A stretch of 64,000 bases of DNA from Oceanicaulis sp052055585 (GCF_052055585.1 NZ_CP170485.1:1736001-1800000); one strand, 5' to 3'. Counted from the stretch's first letter, positions 54,182-63,143 are shown. The notes: generated from the letters alone by a model not told the origin. A program made the numbers and translations.

Positions 54182-54685
54182 ATGCGTGCCCTGTTACTGG
54201 TGCTCCTGTTCGCACTCACCGCCTGTCAGGAGGTTTCGGGCCCGCCCCCGGCGCCGGACTATCCCGCACCCAATCACCAGATCGCCCGTCGCGCCTATGA
54301 AGCCGCCCTGCGCTTTGATGGCTATGACAATCTGGCCAGCGAGAGCCGTGCCGAGCGCATGTCCGCCTTCCGCTATCAGCTGGAGGTTCAGGAGGCCCGG
54401 CGCGAGCGCACCCGGGATGACACGCTTGAGGCGCTGGCCGCCCTGCGGCGGGTCAATGTAGACAGCTGCGCCTGGCGCAGACTGACCCGCGAGGACTTGC
54501 CGGACTGGGCGCGCGACCGGGTGCAGACCGTGCCCGAGGTGGCCTATGAGTGCGCCTTCACGCTCTATTTCCAGCGCTCGGGTCCGCCGCCCGGCCCGCG
54601 TCTGAACGAAACCGCCACCGGCCTGTTCTTCATGCGCGACGGCGACTGGCACTATATGGGCCGCATGCCCAACCCGTATAATTGA
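54182..54685 (+). CDS. Small hypothetical lipoprotein
   Basis: Unrecognised lipoprotein of 167 residues from ATG 54182. The signal MRALLLVLLFALTAC has Cys15 as lipidation site, with Gln at +2. The mature part is helical at first (about 35-90, Arg/Glu-rich) and later includes two Cys (VDSCAWRRL, YECAFTLYF) that could form a disulfide. It ends in a short beta-like domain with GLFFMRDGDWHYMGRM. No family was identified. Confidence 0.72.
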   Translation: MRALLLVLLFALTACQEVSGPPPAPDYPAPNHQIARRAYEAALRFDGYDNLASESRAERMSAFRYQLEVQEARRERTRDDTLEALAALRRVNVDSCAWRRLTREDLPDWARDRVQTVPEVAYECAFTLYFQRSGPPPGPRLNETATGLFFMRDGDWHYMGRMPNPYN

Positions 54686-54689
54686 CGCA

Positions 54690-54717
54690 AAACGGGCGGC
54701 CACAGGGCCGCCCGTTT
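54690..54717. terminator. Bidirectional terminator between the lipoprotein gene and slyX
   Basis: AAACGGGCGGCC (54690-54701), loop ACAG, GGCCGCCCGTTT (54706-54717). It serves the lipoprotein gene on plus and the guaA-slyX unit on minus. Confidence 0.9.
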
Positions 54718-54741
54718 CCGTCTGTGTCGAGTGGACCGCGC

Positions 54742-54942
54742 TCAATAATGCGGCGGCTTCTCGTTCGCCGGGGCCGGCAGGCCCGCCTCCAGCTCTGAAA
54801 TGCGGGTGTCAGACTGGCTCAGCCGCGCTTTCAGCGCCTCGATCTCCCGGGTCTGACGGGTCAGAACTTCAGAGAGATCATCGAGCATCTGCTGCTGCTC
54901 GGCGACATGGATTTCAAGACGGTCGAGACGATCAGAGGTCAT
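54742..54942 (-). CDS. SlyX family protein
   Basis: Small coiled-coil protein of 66 residues. DRLDRLEIHVAEQQQMLDDL and the heptad pattern through ALKARLSQSDTRISEL are typical of SlyX, and it ends in the usual Pro-rich KPPHY. Its function is unclear. It starts 3 nt after the guaA stop, so the two are probably co-transcribed. Confidence 0.87.
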   Translation of the reverse strand: MTSDRLDRLEIHVAEQQQMLDDLSEVLTRQTREIEALKARLSQSDTRISELEAGLPAPANEKPPHY

Positions 54943-54945
54943 CGC

Positions 54946-56514
54946 CTACTCCCACTCAATGGTTCCCGGCGGTTTGGAGGTGACGTCGTAGACGACCCGG
55001 TTCACGCCGCGCACTTCATTGATGATGCGGGTGGCGACGCGGCCCAGGAAGTCATGATCGAACGGGAAATAATCCGCCGTCATGCCATCGGTGGAGGTCA
55101 CAGCCCGCAGGGCCAGCACATTGTCATAGGTGCGGGCATCGCCCATCACGCCGACGGTTTGCACGGGCAGCAGCACGGCGAACGCCTGCCAGATGCTGTC
55201 GTAAAGACCCGCCTTGCGAATTTCCTCGATATAGATCGAGTCCGCCTTGCGCAGCACGTCAGCCTTTTCCTTGGTCACCTCGCCCGGAATACGGATGGCA
55301 AGGCCCGGCCCCGGGAAGGGGTGACGACCGATAAAGCTTTCGGGCAGGCCCAGCTCGCGCCCCAGCGCGCGGACCTCGTCCTTGAACAATTCACGCAGCG
55401 GTTCGACGAGCTTCATGTTCATGCGCTCGGGCAGACCGCCCACATTGTGGTGCGACTTGATGGTGACCGACGGGCCGCCGTCAAAGCTCACGGACTCGAT
55501 CACGTCCGGATAGAGCGTGCCCTGAGCCAGGAAGTCCGCACCGCCGACCCCCTTGGCCTTGTCTTCAAAGACGTCGATGAAGAGCTTGCCGATGGTCTTG
55601 CGCTTTTTCTCGGGATCGCTTTCGCCCGCCAGCGCAGTGAGGAAGCGCTCTTCCTCATCCGCGGCCACCAGCGGGATATTGTAGTGCTCACGGAAGAGGG
55701 TCACGACCTGATCGGCTTCGCCCGAGCGCATCAAACCCGTATCGACGAACACGCAGGTAAGCTGGTCGCCGATCGCTTCGTGGATCAGAACGGCCGCGAC
55801 AGAGCTGTCCACGCCGCCCGACAGACCGCAGATCACCCGGCCCGAGCCGACCTGTTCGCGGATCTTGGCGATGGCCTCTTCCTTGAAGGCGGCCATGGTC
55901 CAGTCGCCCTTCATCCCCGCAATCTTGTGGGTGAAGTTGCGCAGGATCAGCGCGCCGCGCGGCGTGTTGACCACTTCGGGGTGGAACTGCACGCCATAGA
56001 AGCGACGGCTCTCGTCCGCGATGGCGGCGAAGGGCGCGTTGGCGCTGGCGGCGATGGGATGAAAGCCCTGCGGGATCGCGTTCACGCGGTCGCCATGGCT
56101 CATCCACACGCGTTCGAGATGGCCAACCTCGCCAATGCCGTCAAAGAGCGGAGTGTCAGCGACGATCTCGATGTCGGCGCGGCCGAACTCGCGTTCTTCC
56201 GCCGCTTCCACGCTGCCGCCCAGCTGGGCGCACATGGTCTGCTCGCCATAGCAGATGCCCAGCACCGGCAGGCCGCGTTCAAAGACGCTTTGCGTAGCAC
56301 GCGGGGTGCCTTCGCCATGCACGGAGTTGGGACCGCCTGACAGGATGATCGCCTTGGGCGCAAAGGCGTCCAGGAAGGCGTCGTCCACGCGGTTGAAGGG
56401 GTGAACCTCGCAATAGACGCCACTTTCGCGGAGTCGGCGAGCAATCAGCTGGGTGACCTGACTGCCAAAGTCGATCACCAGCGCTTTTTCATGGTGGGCC
56501 TGAATCTCGGTCAT
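54946..56514 (-). CDS. guaA: GMP synthase (glutamine-hydrolysing)
   Basis: Converts XMP to GMP using glutamine and ATP (522 residues). ATG 56514 (MTEIQAHHEKALVIDFGSQ) is chosen over the upstream ATG at 56562. The class I glutaminase domain has the nucleophile in GICYGEQTM (about 80-90) and the His-Glu pair in YGVQFHPEV. The ATP pyrophosphatase P-loop is GLSGGVDSSVAA, and the C-terminal dimerisation domain ends in KPPGTIEWE. It is near guaB (7 kb away, same strand), which makes the XMP it uses. Confidence 0.97.
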   Translation of the reverse strand: MTEIQAHHEKALVIDFGSQVTQLIARRLRESGVYCEVHPFNRVDDAFLDAFAPKAIILSGGPNSVHGEGTPRATQSVFERGLPVLGICYGEQTMCAQLGGSVEAAEEREFGRADIEIVADTPLFDGIGEVGHLERVWMSHGDRVNAIPQGFHPIAASANAPFAAIADESRRFYGVQFHPEVVNTPRGALILRNFTHKIAGMKGDWTMAAFKEEAIAKIREQVGSGRVICGLSGGVDSSVAAVLIHEAIGDQLTCVFVDTGLMRSGEADQVVTLFREHYNIPLVAADEEERFLTALAGESDPEKKRKTIGKLFIDVFEDKAKGVGGADFLAQGTLYPDVIESVSFDGGPSVTIKSHHNVGGLPERMNMKLVEPLRELFKDEVRALGRELGLPESFIGRHPFPGPGLAIRIPGEVTKEKADVLRKADSIYIEEIRKAGLYDSIWQAFAVLLPVQTVGVMGDARTYDNVLALRAVTSTDGMTADYFPFDHDFLGRVATRIINEVRGVNRVVYDVTSKPPGTIEWE

Positions 56515-56608
56515 GGCTGCGCATAGCGCAAGCGGACCGATTTCGCCAGAGGGTAAGCGCACGCGAGCGCGACATGTTTGCGCGTGCGGTTTTCCTGAGC
56601 GTGCAGGA

Positions 56609-56623
56609 GCGCTATGTTAGCGC
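56609..56623 (+). promoter_or_regulatory. Hairpin at the start of the copper operon
   Basis: GCGCTA (56609-56614), loop TGT, TAGCGC (56618-56623) lies between the AGGAG ribosome site (56605-56609) and the ATG at 56625. It may modulate translation, or be an operator for an unseen regulator. Confidence 0.35.
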
Positions 56624-56624
56624 C

Positions 56625-57020
56625 ATGACTCACCGGTTCGCCAATCCCCTGCCCCAGATCCTGACCGCGATGATCTTCATCGCGTGCTGGACGATGCAGG
56701 TGTGCGCCCAGCCGATGACGCCCGCTGCGACAGATCACGGCGACGCCCACGCCCATCATCAGATGAGCGGACACGATCACCACAGCGCGCAGAGCGAACA
56801 GGCTGACCCCGAATGCGAGGAGAACGCCCTGTGCGGTGCGCCGCTGGTGCTCAATGATGCGCCCCAGCTCGACCTTCCGGTGATCCTGCCAGAAGCACCC
56901 AAACCTGACCTGAAGGCGCTGCGTGAAGTCGCGATGAAAGCGCCGGTCTTCGCCCCGCACCGCCCCCGCCCTCCGCCCAGACCGACCCCGGTCCAGCTCT
57001 TCGCCGTTCAGCTCAACTAG
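56625..57020 (+). CDS. Secreted His-rich small protein of the copper operon
   Basis: Protein of 131 residues with a signal peptide (MTHRFANPLPQILTAMIFIA, cleavage near VCAQ). A His/Asp-rich stretch follows (DHGDAHAHHQMSGHDHHSAQ, about 39-58), then two Cys, and a Pro-rich tail. The layout suggests a periplasmic metal-binding protein for copper or another transition metal. It lies 72 bp upstream of copA on the same strand. I found no named family. Confidence 0.7.
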   Translation: MTHRFANPLPQILTAMIFIACWTMQVCAQPMTPAATDHGDAHAHHQMSGHDHHSAQSEQADPECEENALCGAPLVLNDAPQLDLPVILPEAPKPDLKALREVAMKAPVFAPHRPRPPPRPTPVQLFAVQLN

Positions 57021-57092
57021 ACCCGGACAAAAATCCCGCCCCTCCGGCGGATGATTGCCCCTGTCTGTTTGATGAGCTGAACGAGCCTTTTC

Positions 57093-59045
57093 ATGATTAC
57101 AAGACGATCCTGGCTGACCGGCGCTGGCGCGCTGACAGCCGCAAGCCTGACGCCCGGCTGGGCGCAGGCGAGCCGCGCGCTGAGCCAGCGCACCCCCGAC
57201 GCCCTGACGGGCACGGTCTTCAACCTTGATATCGCCCGCACGCCCTTCCGCGTGGACGGACGCCGCGACAGCGCGGTGACGGTCAATGGCGGCGTGCCCG
57301 CCCCGCTCCTGCGATGGCGTGAAGGCGATGAGGTGACGCTGAATGTCACCAACCATCTGGATGTGGATAGCTCGATCCACTGGCACGGCATTCTCCTGCC
57401 GTTTCAGATGGATGGCGTGCCGGGCGTGAGCTTCCCCGGCATCCGCCCCGGCGAGACCTTCACCTATCGCTTCCGTCTGCGCCAATCGGGTACCTATTGG
57501 TATCACAGCCATTCGGGCCTGCAGGAGCAGGAAGGGTTATATGGCCCGATCATCGTCGATCCGGCCCATCACGACCCGGTCAGCTATGACCGCGAGCATG
57601 TGCTGGTGCTGAGCGACTGGACGTTCCTGTCGCCCGAAGCGCTGTTCAACCGCCTGAAAACCAACCCGGAAAGCCTGAACTTTAATCACCGCACCTTGGG
57701 TGATCTGTTTAATGACATGGGCGAGGACGGCGTGCGCGCCGCCCTGGCTGACCGCGCCATGTGGGGCCAGATGCGCATGAAGCCCACCGACATCTCAGAT
57801 GTGGGTGGCGGCACTTACACCTATCTCGTGAACGGCAAGGGGCCGGACAGCAACTGGACCGGCCTGTTTGAACCGGGTGAGCGGGTGCGCCTGCGCATCA
57901 TCAATGCCTCGGCCATGACGATCTTCAATCTGCGCATTCCGGGCCTGCCCATGAGCGTGGTTCAGGCGGACGGCCAGAACGTCCAACCGGTCGAGACCGA
58001 CGAGCTGCAAATCGGCGTCGCGGAAACCTATGACGTGGTGGTCACCCCGCGCGAAGACCGCGCCTTCACCATCATGGCCGAAAGCATTGAGCGGCTTGGC
58101 TATGCCCGCGCCACCCTGGCCCCGCGTGAGGGCATGTCGGCCGAGGTTCCCGCGCTGCGCCCCACCCCGCTTCTGACCATGCGCGATATGGGCATGGATC
58201 ATGGCGCAATGGGTCATGGGAGCATGGATCACGGCTCCATGGACCATAGCCAGATGAACCACGGGTCTATGGATCATGGTCAGATGGATCATTCCGCGCA
58301 TTCCGGACACACCTCCATGGCGATGGCGGACAGCGCGCCGGTCACCCACAATCACTCCGAGGGGCCCGGCGTCGCCAACCTCAACATGGCGCCGATCAGT
58401 CGTCTTGAAGAGCCGGGGATCGGGCTCGAAGATGTGGACCATCGCGTCCTCACCTATTCCCAGTTGCGCAGCCTCGAGGCCAATCCCGACCTCCGCGCGC
58501 CGGGGCGTGAGATGCAGATCCATCTCACCTCCAATATGGAGCGATACATGTGGTCGTTTGACGGCGTACGCTTCACCGAGATCGAGGCCCCCATCATCTT
58601 CCACGAAGGCGAACGCCTGCGGGTGAGCCTGGTGAACGACACCATGATGCCCCACCCGATCCACCTTCACGGCATGTTCTTCGAGCTCGTGAATGGCGGA
58701 GGCGATCATAAACCGCGAAAGCACACCGTCATCGTAAAACCGGGCGAGCGCCTCGCCTTTGACTTGACCGCCAATGAGCCCGGCGACTGGGCCTTCCATT
58801 GTCACCTGCTCTATCACATGCATGCCGGCATGATGCAGGTCGTCTCGGTACGGCCCGGCCCGATGGATCACTCGGCGCATCAGGGGCATGCGGGCCATCA
58901 TCAGCCCGAACCCGCGCCAATGGACCATTCAAGCCATTCCAGCCATGGCGGCCACCAGGGCCATCACGCCCCCGCGCCAGAGCCTGAACCGGCGCCCGCG
59001 CATCACAACCACCACACAGGTCACCATGGCGGAGGCGCCCAATGA
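57093..59045 (+). CDS. copA: Copper-resistance multicopper oxidase CopA
   Basis: Periplasmic multicopper oxidase of 650 residues thought to oxidise Cu(I). The Tat signal has RRSWLTG, with a hydrophobic stretch to about residue 27. Copper ligands are seen in HWHG (96-99), WYHSHSG (136-142), HPIHLHG (about 520-526) and HCHLLYHMHAGMM (about 569-581). A Met/His-rich insert (about 365-410, repeats of MDHG/MDHS) and a His-rich tail (about 590-650) can bind extra copper. copB overlaps by 4 nt (ATGA). Confidence 0.95.
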   Translation: MITRRSWLTGAGALTAASLTPGWAQASRALSQRTPDALTGTVFNLDIARTPFRVDGRRDSAVTVNGGVPAPLLRWREGDEVTLNVTNHLDVDSSIHWHGILLPFQMDGVPGVSFPGIRPGETFTYRFRLRQSGTYWYHSHSGLQEQEGLYGPIIVDPAHHDPVSYDREHVLVLSDWTFLSPEALFNRLKTNPESLNFNHRTLGDLFNDMGEDGVRAALADRAMWGQMRMKPTDISDVGGGTYTYLVNGKGPDSNWTGLFEPGERVRLRIINASAMTIFNLRIPGLPMSVVQADGQNVQPVETDELQIGVAETYDVVVTPREDRAFTIMAESIERLGYARATLAPREGMSAEVPALRPTPLLTMRDMGMDHGAMGHGSMDHGSMDHSQMNHGSMDHGQMDHSAHSGHTSMAMADSAPVTHNHSEGPGVANLNMAPISRLEEPGIGLEDVDHRVLTYSQLRSLEANPDLRAPGREMQIHLTSNMERYMWSFDGVRFTEIEAPIIFHEGERLRVSLVNDTMMPHPIHLHGMFFELVNGGGDHKPRKHTVIVKPGERLAFDLTANEPGDWAFHCHLLYHMHAGMMQVVSVRPGPMDHSAHQGHAGHHQPEPAPMDHSSHSSHGGHQGHHAPAPEPEPAPAHHNHHTGHHGGGAQ

Positions 59046-59839
59046 TCCGCTCACTCCTTCTGGGCGCAGCCTGCGCCCTCATCGCCGCCCCCGCTTTCGC
59101 GCAATGCCATGACGAGGGGCGTGACGAACCGCTGTGGAATGCGGCGGACCAGTATTTCGATGCGGATGTGATGGCGCAGGCGCGTCATGACGTGCTGCAC
59201 CATTCCGGCGCCACGAAGCATTCCATGGTCATGCTCGACCGCTTTGAGTGGCAGGATGCGGATGGCGAAACGGCCCTCAAATGGGAGGGCGGCGTCTGGA
59301 CCGGCGGCGATATCAACCGCCTCGTGATGAACTTCAAAGGCGCCTATTTGCCCGACGATGACAGCTTTGACGGCGGCGAGGTGGAGCTTCTCTACAGCCG
59401 CGCCGCGACCCGCTATTTCAACGTCCAGACCGGCCTGCGCCATGAGTTCGGCCCGGACGAGACCCAGGGCGTGATCGGCATCGAGGGGCTTGCGCCCTAC
59501 TGGTTCGAGGTGAACGCCCACGCCTATCTGGGCGGTGAGGCCGGCGCCGCCATCGAGGCGGAACTGGAGTACGAAATCCTCTTCACTCAGCGCCTGATCC
59601 TGCAGCCGGTCGTCGAGACGCGCTTTGCGTTCGGGGACGCGCCTACGCTCGATCAGGGCACGGGCTTTACCGATGTGGAGGCTGGTTTGCGCCTGCGCTA
59701 TGAAATCCGCCGCCAGTTCGCCCCCTATGTGGGCATCAGCTGGGAACGCAAGCTGGGCGAAACCGCCACGATCGCCCGCTCCATGGGCGACGAGGTGGAA
59801 GAAACCGCCCTACTCGCCGGTGTGCGCCTCTGGTTCTAG
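59042..59839 (+). CDS. copB: Copper resistance outer-membrane protein CopB
   Basis: Outer-membrane protein of 265 residues with a signal peptide (MIRSLLLGAACALIAAPAFA). The CopB domain covers about 50-265 (LMLDRFEWQD-type start seen as MVMLDRFEWQDADGETALKWEGG, in two parts), with the beta-barrel end RLWF. It lacks the long Met/His-rich N-terminal domain of Pseudomonas CopB, because those residues are in CopA here. It is followed by a bidirectional terminator. No copC or copD is adjacent. Confidence 0.93.
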   Translation: MIRSLLLGAACALIAAPAFAQCHDEGRDEPLWNAADQYFDADVMAQARHDVLHHSGATKHSMVMLDRFEWQDADGETALKWEGGVWTGGDINRLVMNFKGAYLPDDDSFDGGEVELLYSRAATRYFNVQTGLRHEFGPDETQGVIGIEGLAPYWFEVNAHAYLGGEAGAAIEAELEYEILFTQRLILQPVVETRFAFGDAPTLDQGTGFTDVEAGLRLRYEIRRQFAPYVGISWERKLGETATIARSMGDEVEETALLAGVRLWF

Positions 59840-59842
59840 CGA

Positions 59843-59878
59843 GAAAGGCCCCGGCATCGCCGGGGCCTTTCAGTTTTG
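59843..59878. terminator. Bidirectional terminator between copB and the esterase gene
   Basis: GAAAGGCCCCGGC (59843-59855), loop ATC, GCCGGGGCCTTTC (59859-59871), with T-rich sequence on the plus side. The stem overlaps the esterase stop codon at 59870-59872. Confidence 0.9.
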
Positions 59879-60724
59879 TTCGGACCCTAAAATCCAGTCG
59901 AGTCCGCGCATGAAGCCCTGAGGAAAGGTGGTTTCATGGCGCGCGTCCGTGATGATCTCCGCCTTGAGATCGAGAGATCGGTAATCGCGACTTTCAAGCC
60001 GCTCCACAAAACGGGTCTGATCTCCCGCCATGTCATTGCGCGTGGATTGCCCCGGCACTTCCAGTTCGCCGGTCGCGAAATAGACCTGCGCCGTCAGATC
60101 GTCATGAGACGCTGCATAAGCGGCTTCCAGCTCGAGGATCATATGGTCGTGATACCAGAGCGAGGGGCTGGTCAGGATATAGGCCGAAAACAGCTCGGGC
60201 TCGGTCAGCAGCACCCAGGCGCCAAAGGATCCGCCCAGCGACTGACCAGACAGGATGCGACGCGACGGGTCGGCATGATAGCGCATCTCGATCGCCGGAA
60301 TGATCTCGCTGCGGAACAGGCCCAGATAGGCCTCACCGCCACCCGTCTCGCGCTGCCAGTCAGCATCCTCGGTCGGGGTGAAGTCCCGGACCCGGCTGTC
60401 CATGCCGTTTTCACCGATGGCATGGGAGATTCCCACCAGAATGGCGGGCTCCATCACGCGCGAATTCATCGGCACATGGGCCGCCCCGGTCGCCACCAGA
60501 AACGTATAGGGCCCGTCATTGAGATAGACGACCGGATAGCCCTCGGCCCGGACAGGGTCATAGCGCAGCGGCGTGCGGACATAGAGTTCGTAACTCCGTC
60601 CCGACACTGGGTCTGAAACTTCCAGCACCTCGGTGCGAGAGATTTCATAGGCGCGCGGACTTTCCTGTGCCTGCGCAGGCGCCAGCACCAGAACGGCGAA
60701 ACAGGCGGCGAGTAGCGCTCTCAC
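59870..60724 (-). CDS. Secreted alpha/beta hydrolase (esterase-like)
   Basis: Exported alpha/beta hydrolase of 284 residues. GTG 60724 is preferred because it overlaps the rsmB-like stop (GTGA) and begins a clean signal peptide (MRALLAACFAVLVLAPAQAQ). The nucleophile is in ILSGQSLGGSFGAW (about 157-170), and the catalytic His lies in TDARHETTF. It matches the putative-esterase (siderophore-esterase-like, IroE/Fes) group. Whether it cleaves a siderophore or another ester is not visible. Confidence 0.83.
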   Translation of the reverse strand: MRALLAACFAVLVLAPAQAQESPRAYEISRTEVLEVSDPVSGRSYELYVRTPLRYDPVRAEGYPVVYLNDGPYTFLVATGAAHVPMNSRVMEPAILVGISHAIGENGMDSRVRDFTPTEDADWQRETGGGEAYLGLFRSEIIPAIEMRYHADPSRRILSGQSLGGSFGAWVLLTEPELFSAYILTSPSLWYHDHMILELEAAYAASHDDLTAQVYFATGELEVPGQSTRNDMAGDQTRFVERLESRDYRSLDLKAEIITDARHETTFPQGFMRGLDWILGSEQN

Positions 60725-62037
60725 GCAGACCGCTCCATCACACACACATAAAACCCGTCCGTGCCGGTGCGGTGCGGTGTGAGCTGGAGGGCGCCGAAGC
60801 GGCCTTCAATGGCTTTGAGGCGCTCTTGCGCACCTTCGGCAAGGCGACCGGACTGGGCCATGGCGTCGCTCGCGGGCACGGGCGTGAATTCAGGGTGCGC
60901 CTCAAGGAAGCCCGCCACGCGGTCCTCGTTTTCCTCAGGCAGGACCGAACAGGTCACATAGACAAGCCGCCCGCCCGGTTTGACGAAGCGCCAGGCCTTT
61001 GACAGCACTTCATCCTGTTCAGACTGACGGCGCTGGAACGCCTCTTCCTTCAGGCGCCATTTGCTGTCCGGGCGACGCCGCCAGGTGCCCGAGCCCGAGC
61101 ACGGCGCATCCATGAACACGCAATCGAGCTTGCCTTCAAGATCGCCCAGCGTTTCGGCTTCCTTACCGTCGCGCACCTGCACATTGCGCGCGCCCGAGCG
61201 TTGCAGCCGCGGCCAGATCGCGCGCAAGCGACGACCGTCATAATCCCAAGCGTAAAGCTGGCCGGTGTTCTCCATCAGCGCCGACAGAGCCAACGTCTTG
61301 CCCCCTGCTCCGGCGCAATAATCAAGCACTTGCGCGCCCTTGATATCGCCCGCTGCGAGCGCGGCGAGTTGGGAGCCGATATCCTGCACCTCGACCCAGC
61401 CCTTGCCATAGGCGGGAATGCTTTCAGCCCCCGGCGCCTTGGCGCGCGGATCGGTTTCGGGAATGCGCAGGCCATCGAGCGTCAGGTCCGACACCTCGAT
61501 GCGTTTGATCTTGGAGGACACCGCGCCGAACGCCTTCTCCGGTTCGGCTTTCAGGCGGTTGATACGCAGATCCACCGGCGCCCGGCCCGCCATGGCCTGA
61601 CCTTCCACAGCCGCGTCCGCGCCGTAGGCGCGCTCAAAGCTCGGCCCCAGCCATTCAGGCACATCGGCAAGGATATGAAGCGGCGTATCGTCAGGCGCGC
61701 CTTTGGAGAGACCGGCAATCTCGGCTTCGGTCAGGGGGTCGGGCGCATGCTCATCGCCTTCAAATGTCGCACTGATCGCCGCTGCATCCATGTCCCAGGC
61801 ATAACCGAGAGCCCCCAGCACCAGCGCGCGCGGCGTGTCCTCGCCCATCACATGGCGCAGAAAGCCCCGTCGGCGCAGCGCGTCCAGCACCAACCCCGAC
61901 ATCCAGGCGCGATCGCCAGAGCCTGCAAAGCGGTGCGCCTTGCCCCAGTCGCGCAGGGCGTCCTTCACCGGCTGGTGCCGGTTCATCACCGCGTCGAGCA
62001 CTTCAATGGCGCCGGCGATCCGTCCTGCGTCACGCAT
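60721..62037 (-). CDS. RsmB-type 16S rRNA (cytosine-C5) methyltransferase
   Basis: RsmB/NOP family enzyme of 438 residues from ATG 62037, preceded by GAAGAGAG. A NusB-like RNA-binding N-terminal domain (about 1-130) precedes the Rossmann methyltransferase (about 215-438). It contains VLDYCAGAGGKTLALSAL, the catalytic Cys motif DAPCSGSGTW and the second Cys in YVTCSVLPEEN. A longer frame up to 62220 only translates the tandem repeat and is rejected. The esterase gene overlaps downstream. Confidence 0.9.
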   Translation of the reverse strand: MRDAGRIAGAIEVLDAVMNRHQPVKDALRDWGKAHRFAGSGDRAWMSGLVLDALRRRGFLRHVMGEDTPRALVLGALGYAWDMDAAAISATFEGDEHAPDPLTEAEIAGLSKGAPDDTPLHILADVPEWLGPSFERAYGADAAVEGQAMAGRAPVDLRINRLKAEPEKAFGAVSSKIKRIEVSDLTLDGLRIPETDPRAKAPGAESIPAYGKGWVEVQDIGSQLAALAAGDIKGAQVLDYCAGAGGKTLALSALMENTGQLYAWDYDGRRLRAIWPRLQRSGARNVQVRDGKEAETLGDLEGKLDCVFMDAPCSGSGTWRRRPDSKWRLKEEAFQRRQSEQDEVLSKAWRFVKPGGRLVYVTCSVLPEENEDRVAGFLEAHPEFTPVPASDAMAQSGRLAEGAQERLKAIEGRFGALQLTPHRTGTDGFYVCVMERSA

Positions 62038-62383
62038 GGGATAGTCTCTCTTCTTTTTGGGCCCTACGGGCCTTTGTTTGTTCGGCCTTCGGCCGGCGCA
62101 CGGTCGCGCTTGCGGAGCAAAGCTCCGGGGTTTGTTCGGCCCTTCGGCCGGCGCGCGGTCGCGCTTGCGGAGCAAAGCTCCGAAGAGCGTTCTGATACAC
62201 AGGCACGGCGCAAATTTCACGCCCTTCCCTCATCATATCCAGAGCCAGACAGCAAGCCGCATCAATATCCCAAGGACTCCCTTAACGCTGAACGGGTTCA
62301 AATTCGGTCCTGAAAGACACATAAACGAGCGCGCCTGCCGGTGCTCTGGCGAAACGCGCTCTGGATGAAGAGGGAAAACGTCC
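62038..62383. other. Intergenic region with tandem repeat and hairpins
   Basis: This 346-bp gap between the divergent RsmB-type and PEP-mutase-family genes holds the two-copy repeat described separately (62077-62182) and a GGCCC/GGGCC hairpin near 62060-62072. The remaining part (62183-62383) shows no credible coding frame; I see nothing else definite there. Confidence 0.7.
62077..62182. repeat. Two-copy direct repeat of about 51 bp with hairpins
   Basis: Copy 1 (62077-62127) and copy 2 (62131-62182) are nearly identical (one inserted C and one substitution). Each contains the dyads CGGCCTTCGGCCG (CGGCCCTTCGGCCG in copy 2) and CGGAGCAAAGCTCCG. The structure resembles REP-type or BIME-type extragenic elements. 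No other copy was noticed in the window. Confidence 0.8.
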
Positions 62384-63133
62384 ATGTATGCAAAATTCGC
62401 TGAACTCCACGCCCCCGGCTCTCCGCTCGTCCTGTTCAACGCCTGGGACGCAGGCAGCGCGCTGGCCATTGAACGCTCCGGCGCCAAGGCCATCGCCACA
62501 TCGAGTTGGGCGGTCGCCGCCGCGCTCGGGTTCGAGGACGGGGAATCCCTGCCGCTGGAATGGCTGGAGAGGATCACCCGACGCATGGCGAAGACCATCT
62601 CCGTGCCGCTGACCGTCGATATCGAGACCGGCTATTCCGAAGACCCCGCCGAAGTCGCAGACCACGCCCTGCGCATGCGTAATACCGGCGCCGTCGGCAT
62701 CAATATCGAAGACCGGGACCGCAAGACCGCGAGCCCCGTTCTGATCGAGAAGTTCACCGCCAAGCTGCGCGCCATCGTCCGCGCCCAGGCATCAGAAGGC
62801 GAGCCGCTGTTCATCAACGCCCGCAGCGAGGTGTTTTTCGACCCCGAAGACCCGACCCATCCCAGCGAGCGGATGGAGCATGCCGTCGAACGCGCCCATG
62901 CCTATGTGGATGCGGGCGCCGACGGAATTTTCTTTCCAGGATTGAGAGACCCCGACCTCGTCGCAAAACTCGTTGAGCGGATCGGCGCGCCCATCAATGT
63001 GATGGTCGGTGATGTGGAGCAGCTCAAGGTCATGAAAGCCGCCGGCGCACGGCGCATCAGTTTTGGTCCAGCCCCTTATCTGGCGGCTATGGACATGCTG
63101 ACCGAGCGCTCACGCGAGGCCCTGTCGCTCTAG
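62384..63133 (+). CDS. Isocitrate lyase / PEP mutase superfamily protein
   Basis: TIM-barrel protein of 249 residues of the ICL/PEP mutase superfamily (VLFNAWDAGSALAIERSGA, TVDIETGYSEDPAEVADHAL, GINIEDRD). It has no KKCGH catalytic loop, which rules out isocitrate lyase. It fits the oxaloacetate-decarboxylase/PEP mutase-like subgroup of unknown function. The start MYAKFAELH at 62384 is the first plausible ATG. It is followed by a bidirectional terminator and convergent guaB. Confidence 0.88.
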   Translation: MYAKFAELHAPGSPLVLFNAWDAGSALAIERSGAKAIATSSWAVAAALGFEDGESLPLEWLERITRRMAKTISVPLTVDIETGYSEDPAEVADHALRMRNTGAVGINIEDRDRKTASPVLIEKFTAKLRAIVRAQASEGEPLFINARSEVFFDPEDPTHPSERMEHAVERAHAYVDAGADGIFFPGLRDPDLVAKLVERIGAPINVMVGDVEQLKVMKAAGARRISFGPAPYLAAMDMLTERSREALSL

Positions 63134-63143
63134 CCTGAACGCA

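Noticed and set aside
62038..62220. N-terminal extension of the RsmB-type protein
   Set aside because: The extra 61 residues are a translation of the tandem repeat and low-complexity; the ATG at 62037 has a ribosome site and a family-like start.
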